Source: an uncultured Comamonadaceae bacterium (GTDB taxonomy: Bacteria; Pseudomonadota; Gammaproteobacteria; Burkholderiales; Burkholderiaceae). From it: DNA of 9,543 bases. Of this stretch, positions 1 through 6,131 are shown piece after piece. The stretch is from positions 1 to 9,543 of the forward strand of contig CAMLQP010000094.1 of the NCBI GenBank assembly GCA_946482115.1. Reading direction: 5' to 3'. The notes beneath the pieces were generated by a model. It had not been told where the DNA came from and did no database searches. It saw nothing but the letters and a program-made list of their open reading frames with translations. Each line of letters opens with the position of its first letter. The stretch's first letter is position 1. The translations under genes and the position numbers were made by a program.

Positions 1-230
1 TCAGCCTGAGCCTGTGCCCCAAGCAGGCCAAGGGCGTGACCGGCGTGCAGGGCACCGTGCGCGCCGAGCCGCTGCAGCTCGTCAACGGCAAGGAAAAGCT
101 CACCCTGCGCTTCGACTGCAAGCCGTGCGAGATGCACGTGGTAGGCAAGATCAAGCGCTCGGTGCTCAACGCCGTGCCCGAAAGCCCGCTCAGGTTCTAC
201 CGCACACGGCCTGCGCAGGCGCCCCACTGA
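1..230 (+). CDS. U32 family peptidase / RlhA(YdcP)-like protein, C-terminal end only
   Basis: This is the 3' end of a gene that starts before the window; the first complete codon is at position 3 and the stop is TGA at 228-230. About 75 residues are visible. They contain CPKQAKGV near the start, then LTLRFDCKPCEMHVVG (about residues 38-53 of the visible part), with a CxxC pair. From memory this resembles the C-terminal tail of U32 peptidase-family proteins of the YdcP/RlhA type in beta-proteobacteria, where cysteines in this region are conserved. RlhA in E. coli is needed for 5-hydroxycytidine formation in 23S rRNA; whether this protein does the same cannot be judged from the tail. The very basic, low-complexity overlapping frame is a shadow. 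The next gene begins only 4 bp after the stop, so the two are probably co-transcribed. Family assignment is fairly likely; the exact subfamily is not certain. Confidence 0.7.
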   Translation, partial: SLSLCPKQAKGVTGVQGTVRAEPLQLVNGKEKLTLRFDCKPCEMHVVGKIKRSVLNAVPESPLRFYRTRPAQAPH

Positions 231-234
231 CCCC

Positions 235-1362
235 ATGACCGCCCCTCCCCTGCCCCCTGGCCAGCAGGTGCTGGTGACCGAATTCGCCGAAGACCCCATG
301 GCCGCCCTGGAGCGGCACCTCACGCTGACCGCGCAGCCCGCCCCCGATCCCGCCCAGCTGAAACCCGGCGAGATCCTGCTGCGCATCCGCAGCGCTGCCG
401 TGGCCTGGGTGGATCTGCTGATGACCAGCGGCCAGTACCAGCACATGCCGCAGCCGCCCTACACCCCAGGCATGGAGTACAGCGGCGACGTGCTCGCCGC
501 TGCCCCCGACGTTGACCCGGCCCTCGTGGCCGTGGGCGACCGGGTGTTCGCCGACTTCATGCAGGTCGGCCCGCGCTCCTATGGCGCCTACCAGAAGGCC
601 AGCGGCTATGCCACCTATGCGGTGCTGCCGGCGGCGGCGGTGCTCCGCATCCCCGAGGGCTTTTCCTACGACGAGGCCTGCAACCTGCTGGGCAACTACG
701 AGACCGCCTACCACTGCCTGGTCACCCGTGGCCAGCTGCAGGCGGGCGAAACCGTGCTGATCACCGGCGCCTCGGGCTCCACCGGGCTGGCGGCTGTGCA
801 GGTGGCCAAGCTGCTCGGTGCCACGGTGATCGCCACCGGCCGCTCCGACGAGAAGCTGGCCCGCTTGCGCGAGCTGGGCGCCGACCACGTGATCAACACC
901 CGCGCGGAGGATGGTGCGAACGGCGTGCGCCGGTTCCGCGACGAAGCCAAGGCGCTCACCGGCGGGCGGGGCGTGGACGTGGTCTACGACGCGGTCGGCG
1001 GCGAAACCTCGCTTGAATGCCTGCGCGCCATGGCCTTTGGCGGCCGCTTCCTGATCGTGGGCTGGACCTCCACACCCGACGTGGCGCGTGGCAAAGGCCA
1101 ACGCGGCGCGCCCAACGCCAACCAGCTGCCCACCAACATCTTGCAGATGAAGAGCCTGACCGTCATGGGCTGCCCGGCCGTGATCGCGGTGGCGCAGAAC
1201 CCGGCGCTGCGTCCGCCGCGCGTGGCGCAGATCCTGCAATGGGTGGCCGAAGGCCGGATACGGCCCCACATCTCGCACCGCTACCCGCTGGCCGATTTCC
1301 GCGAGGCGATGTCGGCGCGCTGGCGCGGCGACGTGCTGGGCGGCTGCGTGCTGCACCCCTGA
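235..1362 (+). CDS. NADPH:quinone oxidoreductase-family MDR protein (zinc-independent alcohol dehydrogenase-like)
   Basis: A 375-residue medium-chain dehydrogenase/reductase, predicted to be a cytosolic NAD(P)H-dependent reductase of a quinone, enone or similar carbonyl compound. The N-terminal GroES-like domain covers roughly residues 20-165 (PGMEYSG at 78-84, GDRVF at 101-105). The Rossmann domain has the nucleotide-binding loop TGASGSTG at 177-184, followed by AAVQVAKLLGATVIATGRS. GADHVI at 215-220 and VVYDAVGG at 249-256 are also typical of the group. An aspartate (D60) sits where zinc-dependent members carry the catalytic cysteine, and no cluster of four structural-zinc cysteines is seen, so zinc independence is expected. 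The length is slightly above the usual 325-340 residues because of a 15-20 residue N-terminal extension and an insert near 280-300. The ATG lies 4 bp after the upstream stop and has only a weak ribosome binding site, consistent with translational coupling. It converges on lysR with a 9-bp gap and no visible terminator. The substrate is unknown. Confidence 0.88.
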   Translation: MTAPPLPPGQQVLVTEFAEDPMAALERHLTLTAQPAPDPAQLKPGEILLRIRSAAVAWVDLLMTSGQYQHMPQPPYTPGMEYSGDVLAAAPDVDPALVAVGDRVFADFMQVGPRSYGAYQKASGYATYAVLPAAAVLRIPEGFSYDEACNLLGNYETAYHCLVTRGQLQAGETVLITGASGSTGLAAVQVAKLLGATVIATGRSDEKLARLRELGADHVINTRAEDGANGVRRFRDEAKALTGGRGVDVVYDAVGGETSLECLRAMAFGGRFLIVGWTSTPDVARGKGQRGAPNANQLPTNILQMKSLTVMGCPAVIAVAQNPALRPPRVAQILQWVAEGRIRPHISHRYPLADFREAMSARWRGDVLGGCVLHP

Positions 1363-1371
1363 GACGCACCG

Positions 1372-2283
1372 TCAGGCCGGCGGCGCGCCCCCATCGTCGG
1401 TCAGCAGGTCCACGAAGCGCCGCAGCAGCGGCGTCTCGGCCTGCGCGCGCCAGATGGCGTAGATGGGGGTGTGTATGGCCATGTCGGGCACCGGCACCAG
1501 CCGCACGCCTTCGGGCATGCGCGAGGCGGCGCTGACCGGCATGACGCTGCAGCCCAGGCCGGCCGCCACCAGCGCCAGCACCGTGTAGTGGGTGGTGCCC
1601 TCCTGCACCAGGCGGGGCGAGAAACCGCGCTGGTGGAAGTGGGTCATGATCATGTCGTGCATGCGCGGTGACTGGTCGCGCCGGAACAGGATGAAGTCCT
1701 CCTGGTTCAGGTCGGCCAGCCGCCGGGGCGGCTGGCGTGCCAGGTGCGAATCGGCCGGCACCACCAGCCGGTATTCGTCGACCAGCCACGGGCGGTGGCG
1801 CAGTTCGGTGTCGGCGCCGTCCAGCTGCCCGCTGTAGGCCAGCGCGAAATCCAGGTGCCCCGAGCGCACCCGGTCGGCCACCGCGCCTGACAGCATGGCT
1901 TCCACGGTGAACGTCACCTCGCCGTGCTCGCTGCGGCAGGTGCGCAGCGCCGACAGCACGCGCGGGTGCCACAGGTAGATTTCGGAAAAGCCCACCCGCA
2001 GGTGACCGAACCGCCCGCTGGCAGCCAGACGCGCGCGGCGCAGGGCGTCCTGCCCGTCGGACAGCAGCCGCTTGGCGTCGGCGTACAAGGCTTGGCCGGC
2101 GGCCGTGAGCGGCATGCCGCGCGCGGTGCGCTCGAACAGCGGCGCGCCCACCTCGTCCTCCAGCAGGTGCATCTGCCGCGACAGCGCCGGCTGGGCCACG
2201 TGCAGCGCCAGCGCGGCGCGGCCCAGGCTGCCCGCCTCTGCCACCTTGACGAAGTAATGGAGCCGCCGTCCTTCAATATGCAT
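1372..2283 (-). CDS. LysR-type transcriptional regulator
   Basis: A 303-residue LysR-type regulator, a normal length for the family. The N-terminal winged helix-turn-helix spans about residues 5-65 (RRLHYFVKVAEAGSLGRAA, then HVAQPALSRQMHLLEDEVGAPLFER), followed by a linker helix and a periplasmic-binding-protein-like effector domain from about residue 93 to the end, including GLGCSVMPVS near 240-250. The ATG at 2283 gives the usual MHIEGRRLHYF beginning; a TTG at 2310 would add nine residues atypical for the family. Neither start has a recognisable Shine-Dalgarno sequence. A TACAAT box lies at 2290-2295 on this strand, placing a possible transcription start at the ATG itself (leaderless mRNA, inferred). 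The gene is divergent from ridA-amidase-Bug, the classic arrangement for a LysR protein controlling its neighbours, and a candidate LysR box lies between them. The inducer is unknown. The neighbouring quinone oxidoreductase, convergent with it, is a less likely target. Confidence 0.93.
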   Translation of the reverse strand: MHIEGRRLHYFVKVAEAGSLGRAALALHVAQPALSRQMHLLEDEVGAPLFERTARGMPLTAAGQALYADAKRLLSDGQDALRRARLAASGRFGHLRVGFSEIYLWHPRVLSALRTCRSEHGEVTFTVEAMLSGAVADRVRSGHLDFALAYSGQLDGADTELRHRPWLVDEYRLVVPADSHLARQPPRRLADLNQEDFILFRRDQSPRMHDMIMTHFHQRGFSPRLVQEGTTHYTVLALVAAGLGCSVMPVSAASRMPEGVRLVPVPDMAIHTPIYAIWRAQAETPLLRRFVDLLTDDGGAPPA

Positions 2284-2289
2284 CACAAA

Positions 2290-2295
2290 ATTGTA
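2290..2295 (-). promoter_or_regulatory. Candidate -10 element of lysR
   Basis: On the minus strand this reads TACAAT, one base from the TATAAT consensus. Its downstream edge is six bases from the lysR ATG, so initiation would fall at or next to the start codon. No good -35 hexamer lies 16-18 bp upstream, where the sequence reads ATACAA or similar; this is acceptable for an activator-dependent or weak promoter. It abuts the candidate LysR box, so regulator binding could repress its own gene. The call rests on sequence alone. Confidence 0.35.
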
Positions 2296-2310
2296 TTGCC
2301 AGGCTGCCAA
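2296..2310. promoter_or_regulatory. Candidate LysR-type operator (T-N11-A box) in the lysR/ridA divergent region
   Basis: TTGCCAGGCTGCCAA is an interrupted dyad in which six of seven base pairs match around a central G at 2303. It contains the T-N11-A spacing (T2297, A2309) expected of LysR-family recognition sites. It is centred 20 bp from the lysR ATG and 52 bp from the ridA ATG, a reasonable position for control of both genes. A 7-bp direct repeat TTGTATT (2291-2297 and 2313-2319, 22 bp apart, about two helical turns) flanks it. Symmetry and spacing are seen directly; function as the operator of the adjacent LysR protein is inferred. Confidence 0.5.
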
Positions 2311-2335
2311 AGTTGTATTTGTTCGAACGGCAGCC
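2302..2335. repeat. Inverted repeat GGCTGCC / GGCAGCC enclosing a perfect 8-bp palindrome
   Basis: GGCTGCC at 2302-2308 and its exact reverse complement GGCAGCC at 2329-2335 flank a 20-base spacer. The end of the spacer, 2321-2328, is GTTCGAAC, a perfect palindrome. The left arm lies inside the candidate LysR box. The right arm and palindrome sit 20-34 bp before the ridA ATG, where a second regulator subsite or a leader hairpin could be. With arms of 7 bp in GC-rich DNA, chance is possible. Confidence 0.4.
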
Positions 2336-2354
2336 AGCGCGTAGAGTGCGCCGC

Positions 2355-2747
2355 ATGGCCGATGTCCAACACCTCAATTCGCCCGGCTTCTCGCGCCTGG
2401 GCCTGCCCTTTTCCGAAATCGTCCGCGTGGACGACACGCTGTACCTCTCGGGCCAGATGGGCACCCTGCCCGGCACGCTGACGCTGGCGCCCGGCGGCGT
2501 GGCGGCCGAGGCCGAGCAGGCCATGCGCAACATCCAGGCCGCGCTCGAGGCACACGGCTTCGCCATGCGCGACGTGGTCAAGTGCACCGTGATGCTGGCC
2601 GACATGGCCGACTGGCCAGCCTTCAACGCCGTCTACACCCGCTTCTTCGAGCAGCCCTACCCGGCGCGCAGCGCCTTCGGCGCCAGCGGCCTGGCCATGG
2701 GTGGCCGGCTGGAGATCGAGGCCCTGGCTGTGCGGAGGCATCCATGA
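2355..2747 (+). CDS. RidA family protein (YjgF/YER057c/UK114), enamine/imine deaminase-like
   Basis: A 130-residue RidA-family protein, the usual length of this single-domain, trimeric, cytosolic family. Archetypal members hydrolyse reactive enamine/imine intermediates released by PLP enzymes or flavin oxidases; relatives such as RutC belong to nitrogen-compound catabolic routes. Visible family marks are DTLYLSGQMG at 27-36, QAMRNIQAALEAHG at 55-68, DVVKCTVMLADM at 73-84 and PARSAFGASGLAMGGRLEIEALA at 103-125. R105 and E120 fall where the active RidA subfamily has its substrate-binding arginine and glutamate, so it is probably catalytically competent. The ATG at 2355 gives the standard N-terminus; a TTG-type start at 2313 would add 14 atypical residues inside the operator region. 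Its ribosome binding site is weak (TAGAG at 2342-2346). The stop codon overlaps the amidase ATG (ATGA), indicating translational coupling. It is the first gene of the unit divergent from lysR. Confidence 0.92.
   Translation: MADVQHLNSPGFSRLGLPFSEIVRVDDTLYLSGQMGTLPGTLTLAPGGVAAEAEQAMRNIQAALEAHGFAMRDVVKCTVMLADMADWPAFNAVYTRFFEQPYPARSAFGASGLAMGGRLEIEALAVRRHP
2734..2738 (+). promoter_or_regulatory. Strong ribosome binding site that fixes the amidase start
   Basis: GGAGG, inside the last codons of ridA, lies 5 bases before the ATG at 2744. It decides this start over in-frame upstream codons, which would run through ridA in another frame and yield an arginine-rich, non-family N-terminus. Confidence 0.75.
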
Positions 2748-4183
2748 GCCTGCGCTTCGACGAGTACCGCACCTTCGACGCCCTGGGCCTGGCGCAGGCC
2801 ATGCAGCGCGGCGAACTGCACCCGCGCGAGGTGCTGGACGCGGCGCTGGACCGGCTGCAGGCCGTCAACGGCCCAGTCAACGCCGTCACCCACCTGAACG
2901 AACGCGCCGTCGAGGCCGCCCGCGCGGCCGCCGCCCAGGGCGTCGTGCCTGGCCCGCTGGGCGGCGTGCCCTATTTCATCAAGGACCTGCACGCGCCCGT
3001 GCAAGGCATGCCGCTCACCCACGGCAGCCAGCTGTTCGCGGGCAACGTGATGGATTTCGACAGCGAGACCGTGGCGCGGCTGCGGCGCGCGGGCCTTCAC
3101 ATCCTGGGCCGCACCGCCTCGCCCGAGTTCGGCATGAGCGCATCGACCGAACCCGCGCTGACCGGCCCCACCCGCAACCCCTGGAACCTGGAGCGCACCG
3201 CCGGCGGTTCCAGCGGCGGCGCGGCCGCCGCCGTGGCGGCCGGCATACTGCCCGCCACCCACGCCACCGACAGCGGCGGCTCCATCCGCATCCCCGCAGC
3301 CTGCAACGGGCTGGTGGGCCTCAAGCCCACGCGCGGCCTGCTGCCCACGGGCCCGCACCGGGGCGAGGCCAACCACGGCCTCAGCCACGAACACGCGGTG
3401 ACGCGCTCGGTGCGCGACTGCGCCGTGCTGCTGGACGCCACCGTCGGCCCCGATGCCGGCGCGCCCTACTTCACCGCCGCGCCCGCGCGCAGCTACCTGG
3501 AGCTGTCCGCGCTGCCGCCACGCCGCCTGCGCGTGGCCTTCACCACCCGCAGCTTCCGGGGCGCCGAGGTGCACCCCGAGTGTCGCGCGGCGGTCGAGAA
3601 CACCGCCCGCCTGCTGGCCGACCTGGGCCACCAGGTGGAGGAAGGCGCGCCGGATTTCGACTCCGGCGCCCTGGGCGCCGCCACCGGCCTGCTGCTGCTG
3701 ACCGGCCTGGCGGCGCTGGTTCAGGCCCGCGAGGCCGCGCTGGGCCGCCCGGCGCGCGAGGACGAGCTCGAACCCCTCACCTGGGCCGCCATCCGCCTGG
3801 GCCAGGCCACCCCCGGTGTGGCCTATGCCGCGCAGTTCGGCCGCATCAACCACGAGGTGCGCCGCATCGCGCGCTACTTCGAGACCGTGGACGTGTTGCT
3901 GACGCCGACCATCGCCCAGCCGCCGGTGGCGTTGGGCACGCTGTCCACCCAGACCCACACGCTGGACAGCTTCTCCGAGGCCATGGCCGCGTTCTGTCCC
4001 TTCACCGGCGCCTTCAACGCCACCGGCCAACCCGCCATCAGCCTGCCGCTGCACTGGACCGCCGACGGCCTGCCCGTGGGCGTGCAGGCCGTGGCCCGCT
4101 TCGGCGACGACGCCACCCTGTTGCAGCTGGCCACCCAGCTGGAGCAGGCCAGCCCCTGGTTCCACCGCACCGCGCCGCTCTGA
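2744..4183 (+). CDS. Amidase-signature family hydrolase, NylA-like (6-aminohexanoate cyclic dimer hydrolase-like)
   Basis: A 479-residue amidase-signature enzyme, typical in length and with no signal peptide, so cytosolic. Such enzymes hydrolyse carboxamide bonds to acid and amine or ammonia through a Ser-cisSer-Lys triad. Here that triad is complete: K80 in YFIKDL, S156 in AGGSSGG and nucleophile S180 in DSGGSIRIPA; the S156-S180 spacing of 24 equals that in fatty acid amide hydrolase (S217, S241). GLVGLKPTRG follows at 189-198. The stretch HEHAVTRSVRDCAVLLDATVGPD (about 215-237) and the later YFETVDVLLTPTIAQPP and FNATGQPAISLPLHW resemble the branch containing NylA, from memory. It is less like GatA, since no gatB/gatC is adjacent. 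It starts by ATGA overlap with ridA and is followed after 44 bp by a Bug receptor, suggesting an uptake and hydrolysis route for an amide or lactam. The exact substrate cannot be read from sequence. Confidence 0.92.
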   Translation: MSLRFDEYRTFDALGLAQAMQRGELHPREVLDAALDRLQAVNGPVNAVTHLNERAVEAARAAAAQGVVPGPLGGVPYFIKDLHAPVQGMPLTHGSQLFAGNVMDFDSETVARLRRAGLHILGRTASPEFGMSASTEPALTGPTRNPWNLERTAGGSSGGAAAAVAAGILPATHATDSGGSIRIPAACNGLVGLKPTRGLLPTGPHRGEANHGLSHEHAVTRSVRDCAVLLDATVGPDAGAPYFTAAPARSYLELSALPPRRLRVAFTTRSFRGAEVHPECRAAVENTARLLADLGHQVEEGAPDFDSGALGAATGLLLLTGLAALVQAREAALGRPAREDELEPLTWAAIRLGQATPGVAYAAQFGRINHEVRRIARYFETVDVLLTPTIAQPPVALGTLSTQTHTLDSFSEAMAAFCPFTGAFNATGQPAISLPLHWTADGLPVGVQAVARFGDDATLLQLATQLEQASPWFHRTAPL

Positions 4184-4214
4184 GGCGCCTCTCCCACACC
4201 TCCCGCACCCACCC

Positions 4215-4220
4215 GAAAGG
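4215..4220 (+). promoter_or_regulatory. Ribosome binding site of the Bug-type receptor gene
   Basis: GAAAGG lies 7 bases before the ATG at 4228 in the 44-bp gap after the amidase. It supports 4228 as the start, which also opens a clear signal peptide. No promoter or terminator is evident in the gap, consistent with read-through from the amidase. Confidence 0.6.
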
Positions 4221-4227
4221 TCCTTCC

Positions 4228-5196
4228 ATGAAACGCCGTCACCTTCTCGTTTCCGCCCTGATCCCGCTGGCACTGGCCGGCACGGCCATGGCCCAGGTGC
4301 CCACCGACCGCGGCCCGCTGCGGCTGGTGGTGGGCTTTCCCGCCGGCGGCTCGGCCGACGTGCTGGCCCGCACCATCGCCGACAAGCTCAAGGCCGAGCT
4401 CAACGTGCCGGTGGTGGTGGACAACCGCGTGGGCGCCGGCGGCACGATCGCGGCCGACTACGTGAAGGGCCAGCCCGGTGACGGGCTGACCGTGCTGCTG
4501 GGCACCACCCACATGATGGTGATGGCGCCGCTGACCACCAAGAGCGTGCGCTACGACGGCATCAAGGACTTCAAGCCCGTGGCGCGACTGTCCAGCTTCT
4601 ACGAATCCGTCACCGTGCCCATGAGCAACCCGGCCAACAACATCAAGGAATGGCTGGAGCTGGCGCGCAAGGACCCGAAATTCGCCAACTACGGCGTGCC
4701 CGCGCCCGGCAGCTTCCCGCAGTTCGTGGGCTACAAGCTGGGCGAGGCCACCGGCACCAAGCTGCTGGCCGTGCCCTACCGCGGCGCCGCGCCGGTGACG
4801 CAGGACCTGCTGGGCGGCCAGCTCGCCGCCGGCATCATCCCGATCGCCGACATGGTGCAGTACAACGGCACGCGGGTGAAGATCCTGGCCGTCAACGGCA
4901 CCAAACGCTCGGACCAGCTGCCCAACGTGCCCACGCTCAAGGAACTGGGCTACCCCGAGTTCGACCAGCTGGAGTGGACCGGCCTGTTCGTGCCCGCCGG
5001 CACGCCCGACGCCACGGTGCGCCAGCTCGAGGCGGCTTCGCTCAAGGTGGCGGCCATGCCCGAGGTGCGCGAGGCCCTGGGCCGGCTGGGCACCACGCCC
5101 GACGCCTCGCCCGGCGCCACCCTGACCAAGGCCATCGCCGATGACCTGGCCCTGTGGGGCCCGATCGTCAAGGCTTCGGGTTTCTCGGCGGACTGA
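4228..5196 (+). CDS. Tripartite tricarboxylate transporter substrate-binding protein, Bug family
   Basis: A 322-residue exported binding protein of the Bug (TctC-like) family, greatly expanded in Burkholderiales. Residues 1-22 form a classic Sec signal peptide: basic MKRRH, hydrophobic core, and AMA before Q23 as the likely signal peptidase I site. Mature-protein marks include LRLVVGFPAGGSADVLAR at 31-48, VVVDNRVGAGGTIAADYV at 62-79, VPYRGAAPVTQDLLGGQL at 182-199, LPNVPTLKELGYPEFD at 231-246 and GLFVPAGTP at 252-260. Bug proteins bind small, usually carboxylated or amide ligands in the periplasm. They serve either the TctAB membrane partners or, when orphaned, sensing or unknown roles. No TctA or TctB gene lies in the window, and the gene ends the unit, so it is an orphan here. 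Co-orientation with ridA and the amidase suggests that it captures the substrate, or a related compound, for that pathway (inferred). It converges with the DUF808 gene across 18 bp. Confidence 0.93.
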   Translation: MKRRHLLVSALIPLALAGTAMAQVPTDRGPLRLVVGFPAGGSADVLARTIADKLKAELNVPVVVDNRVGAGGTIAADYVKGQPGDGLTVLLGTTHMMVMAPLTTKSVRYDGIKDFKPVARLSSFYESVTVPMSNPANNIKEWLELARKDPKFANYGVPAPGSFPQFVGYKLGEATGTKLLAVPYRGAAPVTQDLLGGQLAAGIIPIADMVQYNGTRVKILAVNGTKRSDQLPNVPTLKELGYPEFDQLEWTGLFVPAGTPDATVRQLEAASLKVAAMPEVREALGRLGTTPDASPGATLTKAIADDLALWGPIVKASGFSAD

Positions 5197-5214
5197 GGCT
5201 AGCCGCCCGGCGGT

Positions 5215-6096
5215 TCAGCGGCCGCGCAGCCGCTGGACCAGCGTGACCCCGCCCACGACCACCAGGCCGGCCGCGATGCCCACCACGGCATCGAAAGCCA
5301 TGGACAGCGGGAAACCCAGGCTTTCGTTGACGTGGTGCAGCACCGGCACGCCGTGGGTGAGGATGCCGCCGCCCACCAGGAACATGGCGGCGGTGCCGGC
5401 AACCGACAGCCCCTTCATGAGCCAGGGCGCGGTGGCCAGGATGCCCCGACCCAGTGCCTGGGCGCCGCCGCTCGCGGCCCGGGTCAGGCGCAGGCCCAGG
5501 TCGTCCAGCTTGACGATGCCGGCCACCAGGCCGTAGACGCCCACGGTCATGAGGATGGAGATGCCGACCAGCACGCCGACCTGCTGACCGAAGGTGGCGC
5601 CGGCCACGGTGCCGAGAGAGATCACGATGATCTCGGCCGAGAGGATGAAATCGGTGCGCACGGCGCCCTTCACCTTGTCGCGCTCGAAGGCGACCATGTC
5701 GACCGCCTCGTTGGCCAGCGCGGCCACGTGTGCCTGGTGCTCGGCCTTGGTCTGTTCGGCGCCGTGCAGCCACTTGTGCAGCAGCTTCTCCACCCCCTCG
5801 AAGCACAGGAAGGCGCCGCCCAGCATCAGCAGCGGCGTGATCAGCCACGGCAGCCAGGCGCTGATGGCCAGCGCCGCCGGCACCAGGATGGCCTTGTTGA
5901 GCGCCGAACCCTTGGCCACGGCCCAGACCACGGGCAGCTCGCGGTCGGCAGTGACGCCGGTGACCTGCTGGGCGTTGAGCGCCAGGTCATCCCCCAGCAC
6001 GCCGGCCGTCTTCTTGGCGGCCACCTTGGTCATCACCGACACGTCATCGAGCACGGTGGCGATGTCGTCGAGCAACAGGAACAGGCTGCTGGCCAT
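5215..6096 (-). CDS. DUF808 family inner-membrane protein, YedI-like
   Basis: A 293-residue integral membrane protein of the DUF808 family, to which E. coli YedI belongs; its function is not established. The N-terminus [45 protein letters not shown] (residues 1-44) is the conserved family signature. Hydrophobic segments are visible near residues 68-100, 150-166, 170-195, 228-246 and 266-288, with a charged, probably soluble loop at about 103-148. The end is basic (QRLRGR). The ATG at 6096 was chosen because it begins the family signature and has AGAGGA 7-8 bases upstream; the in-frame ATG at 6150 would overlap the upstream oxygenase gene and add 18 non-family residues. It follows that gene by 35 bp on the same strand. 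The gap carries an AT-rich TATATAAA stretch that may be its own -10 region. It probably ends transcription facing the Bug gene. Confidence 0.88.
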   Translation of the reverse strand: MASSLFLLLDDIATVLDDVSVMTKVAAKKTAGVLGDDLALNAQQVTGVTADRELPVVWAVAKGSALNKAILVPAALAISAWLPWLITPLLMLGGAFLCFEGVEKLLHKWLHGAEQTKAEHQAHVAALANEAVDMVAFERDKVKGAVRTDFILSAEIIVISLGTVAGATFGQQVGVLVGISILMTVGVYGLVAGIVKLDDLGLRLTRAASGGAQALGRGILATAPWLMKGLSVAGTAAMFLVGGGILTHGVPVLHHVNESLGFPLSMAFDAVVGIAAGLVVVGGVTLVQRLRGR

Positions 6097-6110
6097 GCGG
6101 GGTTTCCTCT

Positions 6111-6120
6111 CTTTATATAG
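6111..6120 (-). promoter_or_regulatory. Candidate -10 region / AT-rich leader of the DUF808 gene
   Basis: On the minus strand this reads CTATATAAAG, a rare AT-only run in a GC-rich window, immediately before the AGAGGA ribosome binding site of the DUF808 gene. TATATA (6114-6119) or TATAAA (6112-6117) could be a -10 hexamer, but no good -35 lies at the right distance; a CTGACA at 6130-6135 is only 10-12 bp away. It may be a promoter, or simply an unpaired leader aiding translation. Confidence 0.3.
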
Positions 6121-6131
6121 GTATGTGCGTG

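Noticed and set aside
190..1356. Long open frame on the minus strand opposite the quinone oxidoreductase
   Set aside because: Rich in His, Gly, Ala and Arg with no family motif; it mirrors a well-supported gene and is a by-product of high GC third positions.
1163..1972. 269-codon minus-strand frame overlapping lysR and the reductase end
   Set aside because: It spans two real genes in the wrong frame and has a compositionally biased translation with no motif.
2296..2321. Sigma-70 promoter for ridA using TTGCCA (2296-2301) and TATTTG (2316-2321)
   Set aside because: The spacer would be only 14 bp and the -10 matches three of six positions; an activator-dependent promoter is likely but its hexamers cannot be placed.
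2701..4227. In-frame N-terminal extension of the Bug protein through the amidase region
   Set aside because: The extension is Arg/Pro/Gly-rich noise in the wrong frame of ridA and the amidase. The ATG at 4228 has a ribosome binding site and starts a clear signal peptide.
2657..4273. 538-codon open frame on the minus strand opposite the amidase
   Set aside because: Low-complexity Gly/Ala/Arg/Gln translation with no motif, whereas the plus strand encodes an intact amidase triad.
5193..5218. Possible bidirectional terminator between the Bug and DUF808 genes
   Set aside because: AGCCG/CGGTT can pair over a 5-base loop (5201-5215), but the stem is only 5 pairs with a G-U and there is no T tract on either strand; too weak to call.
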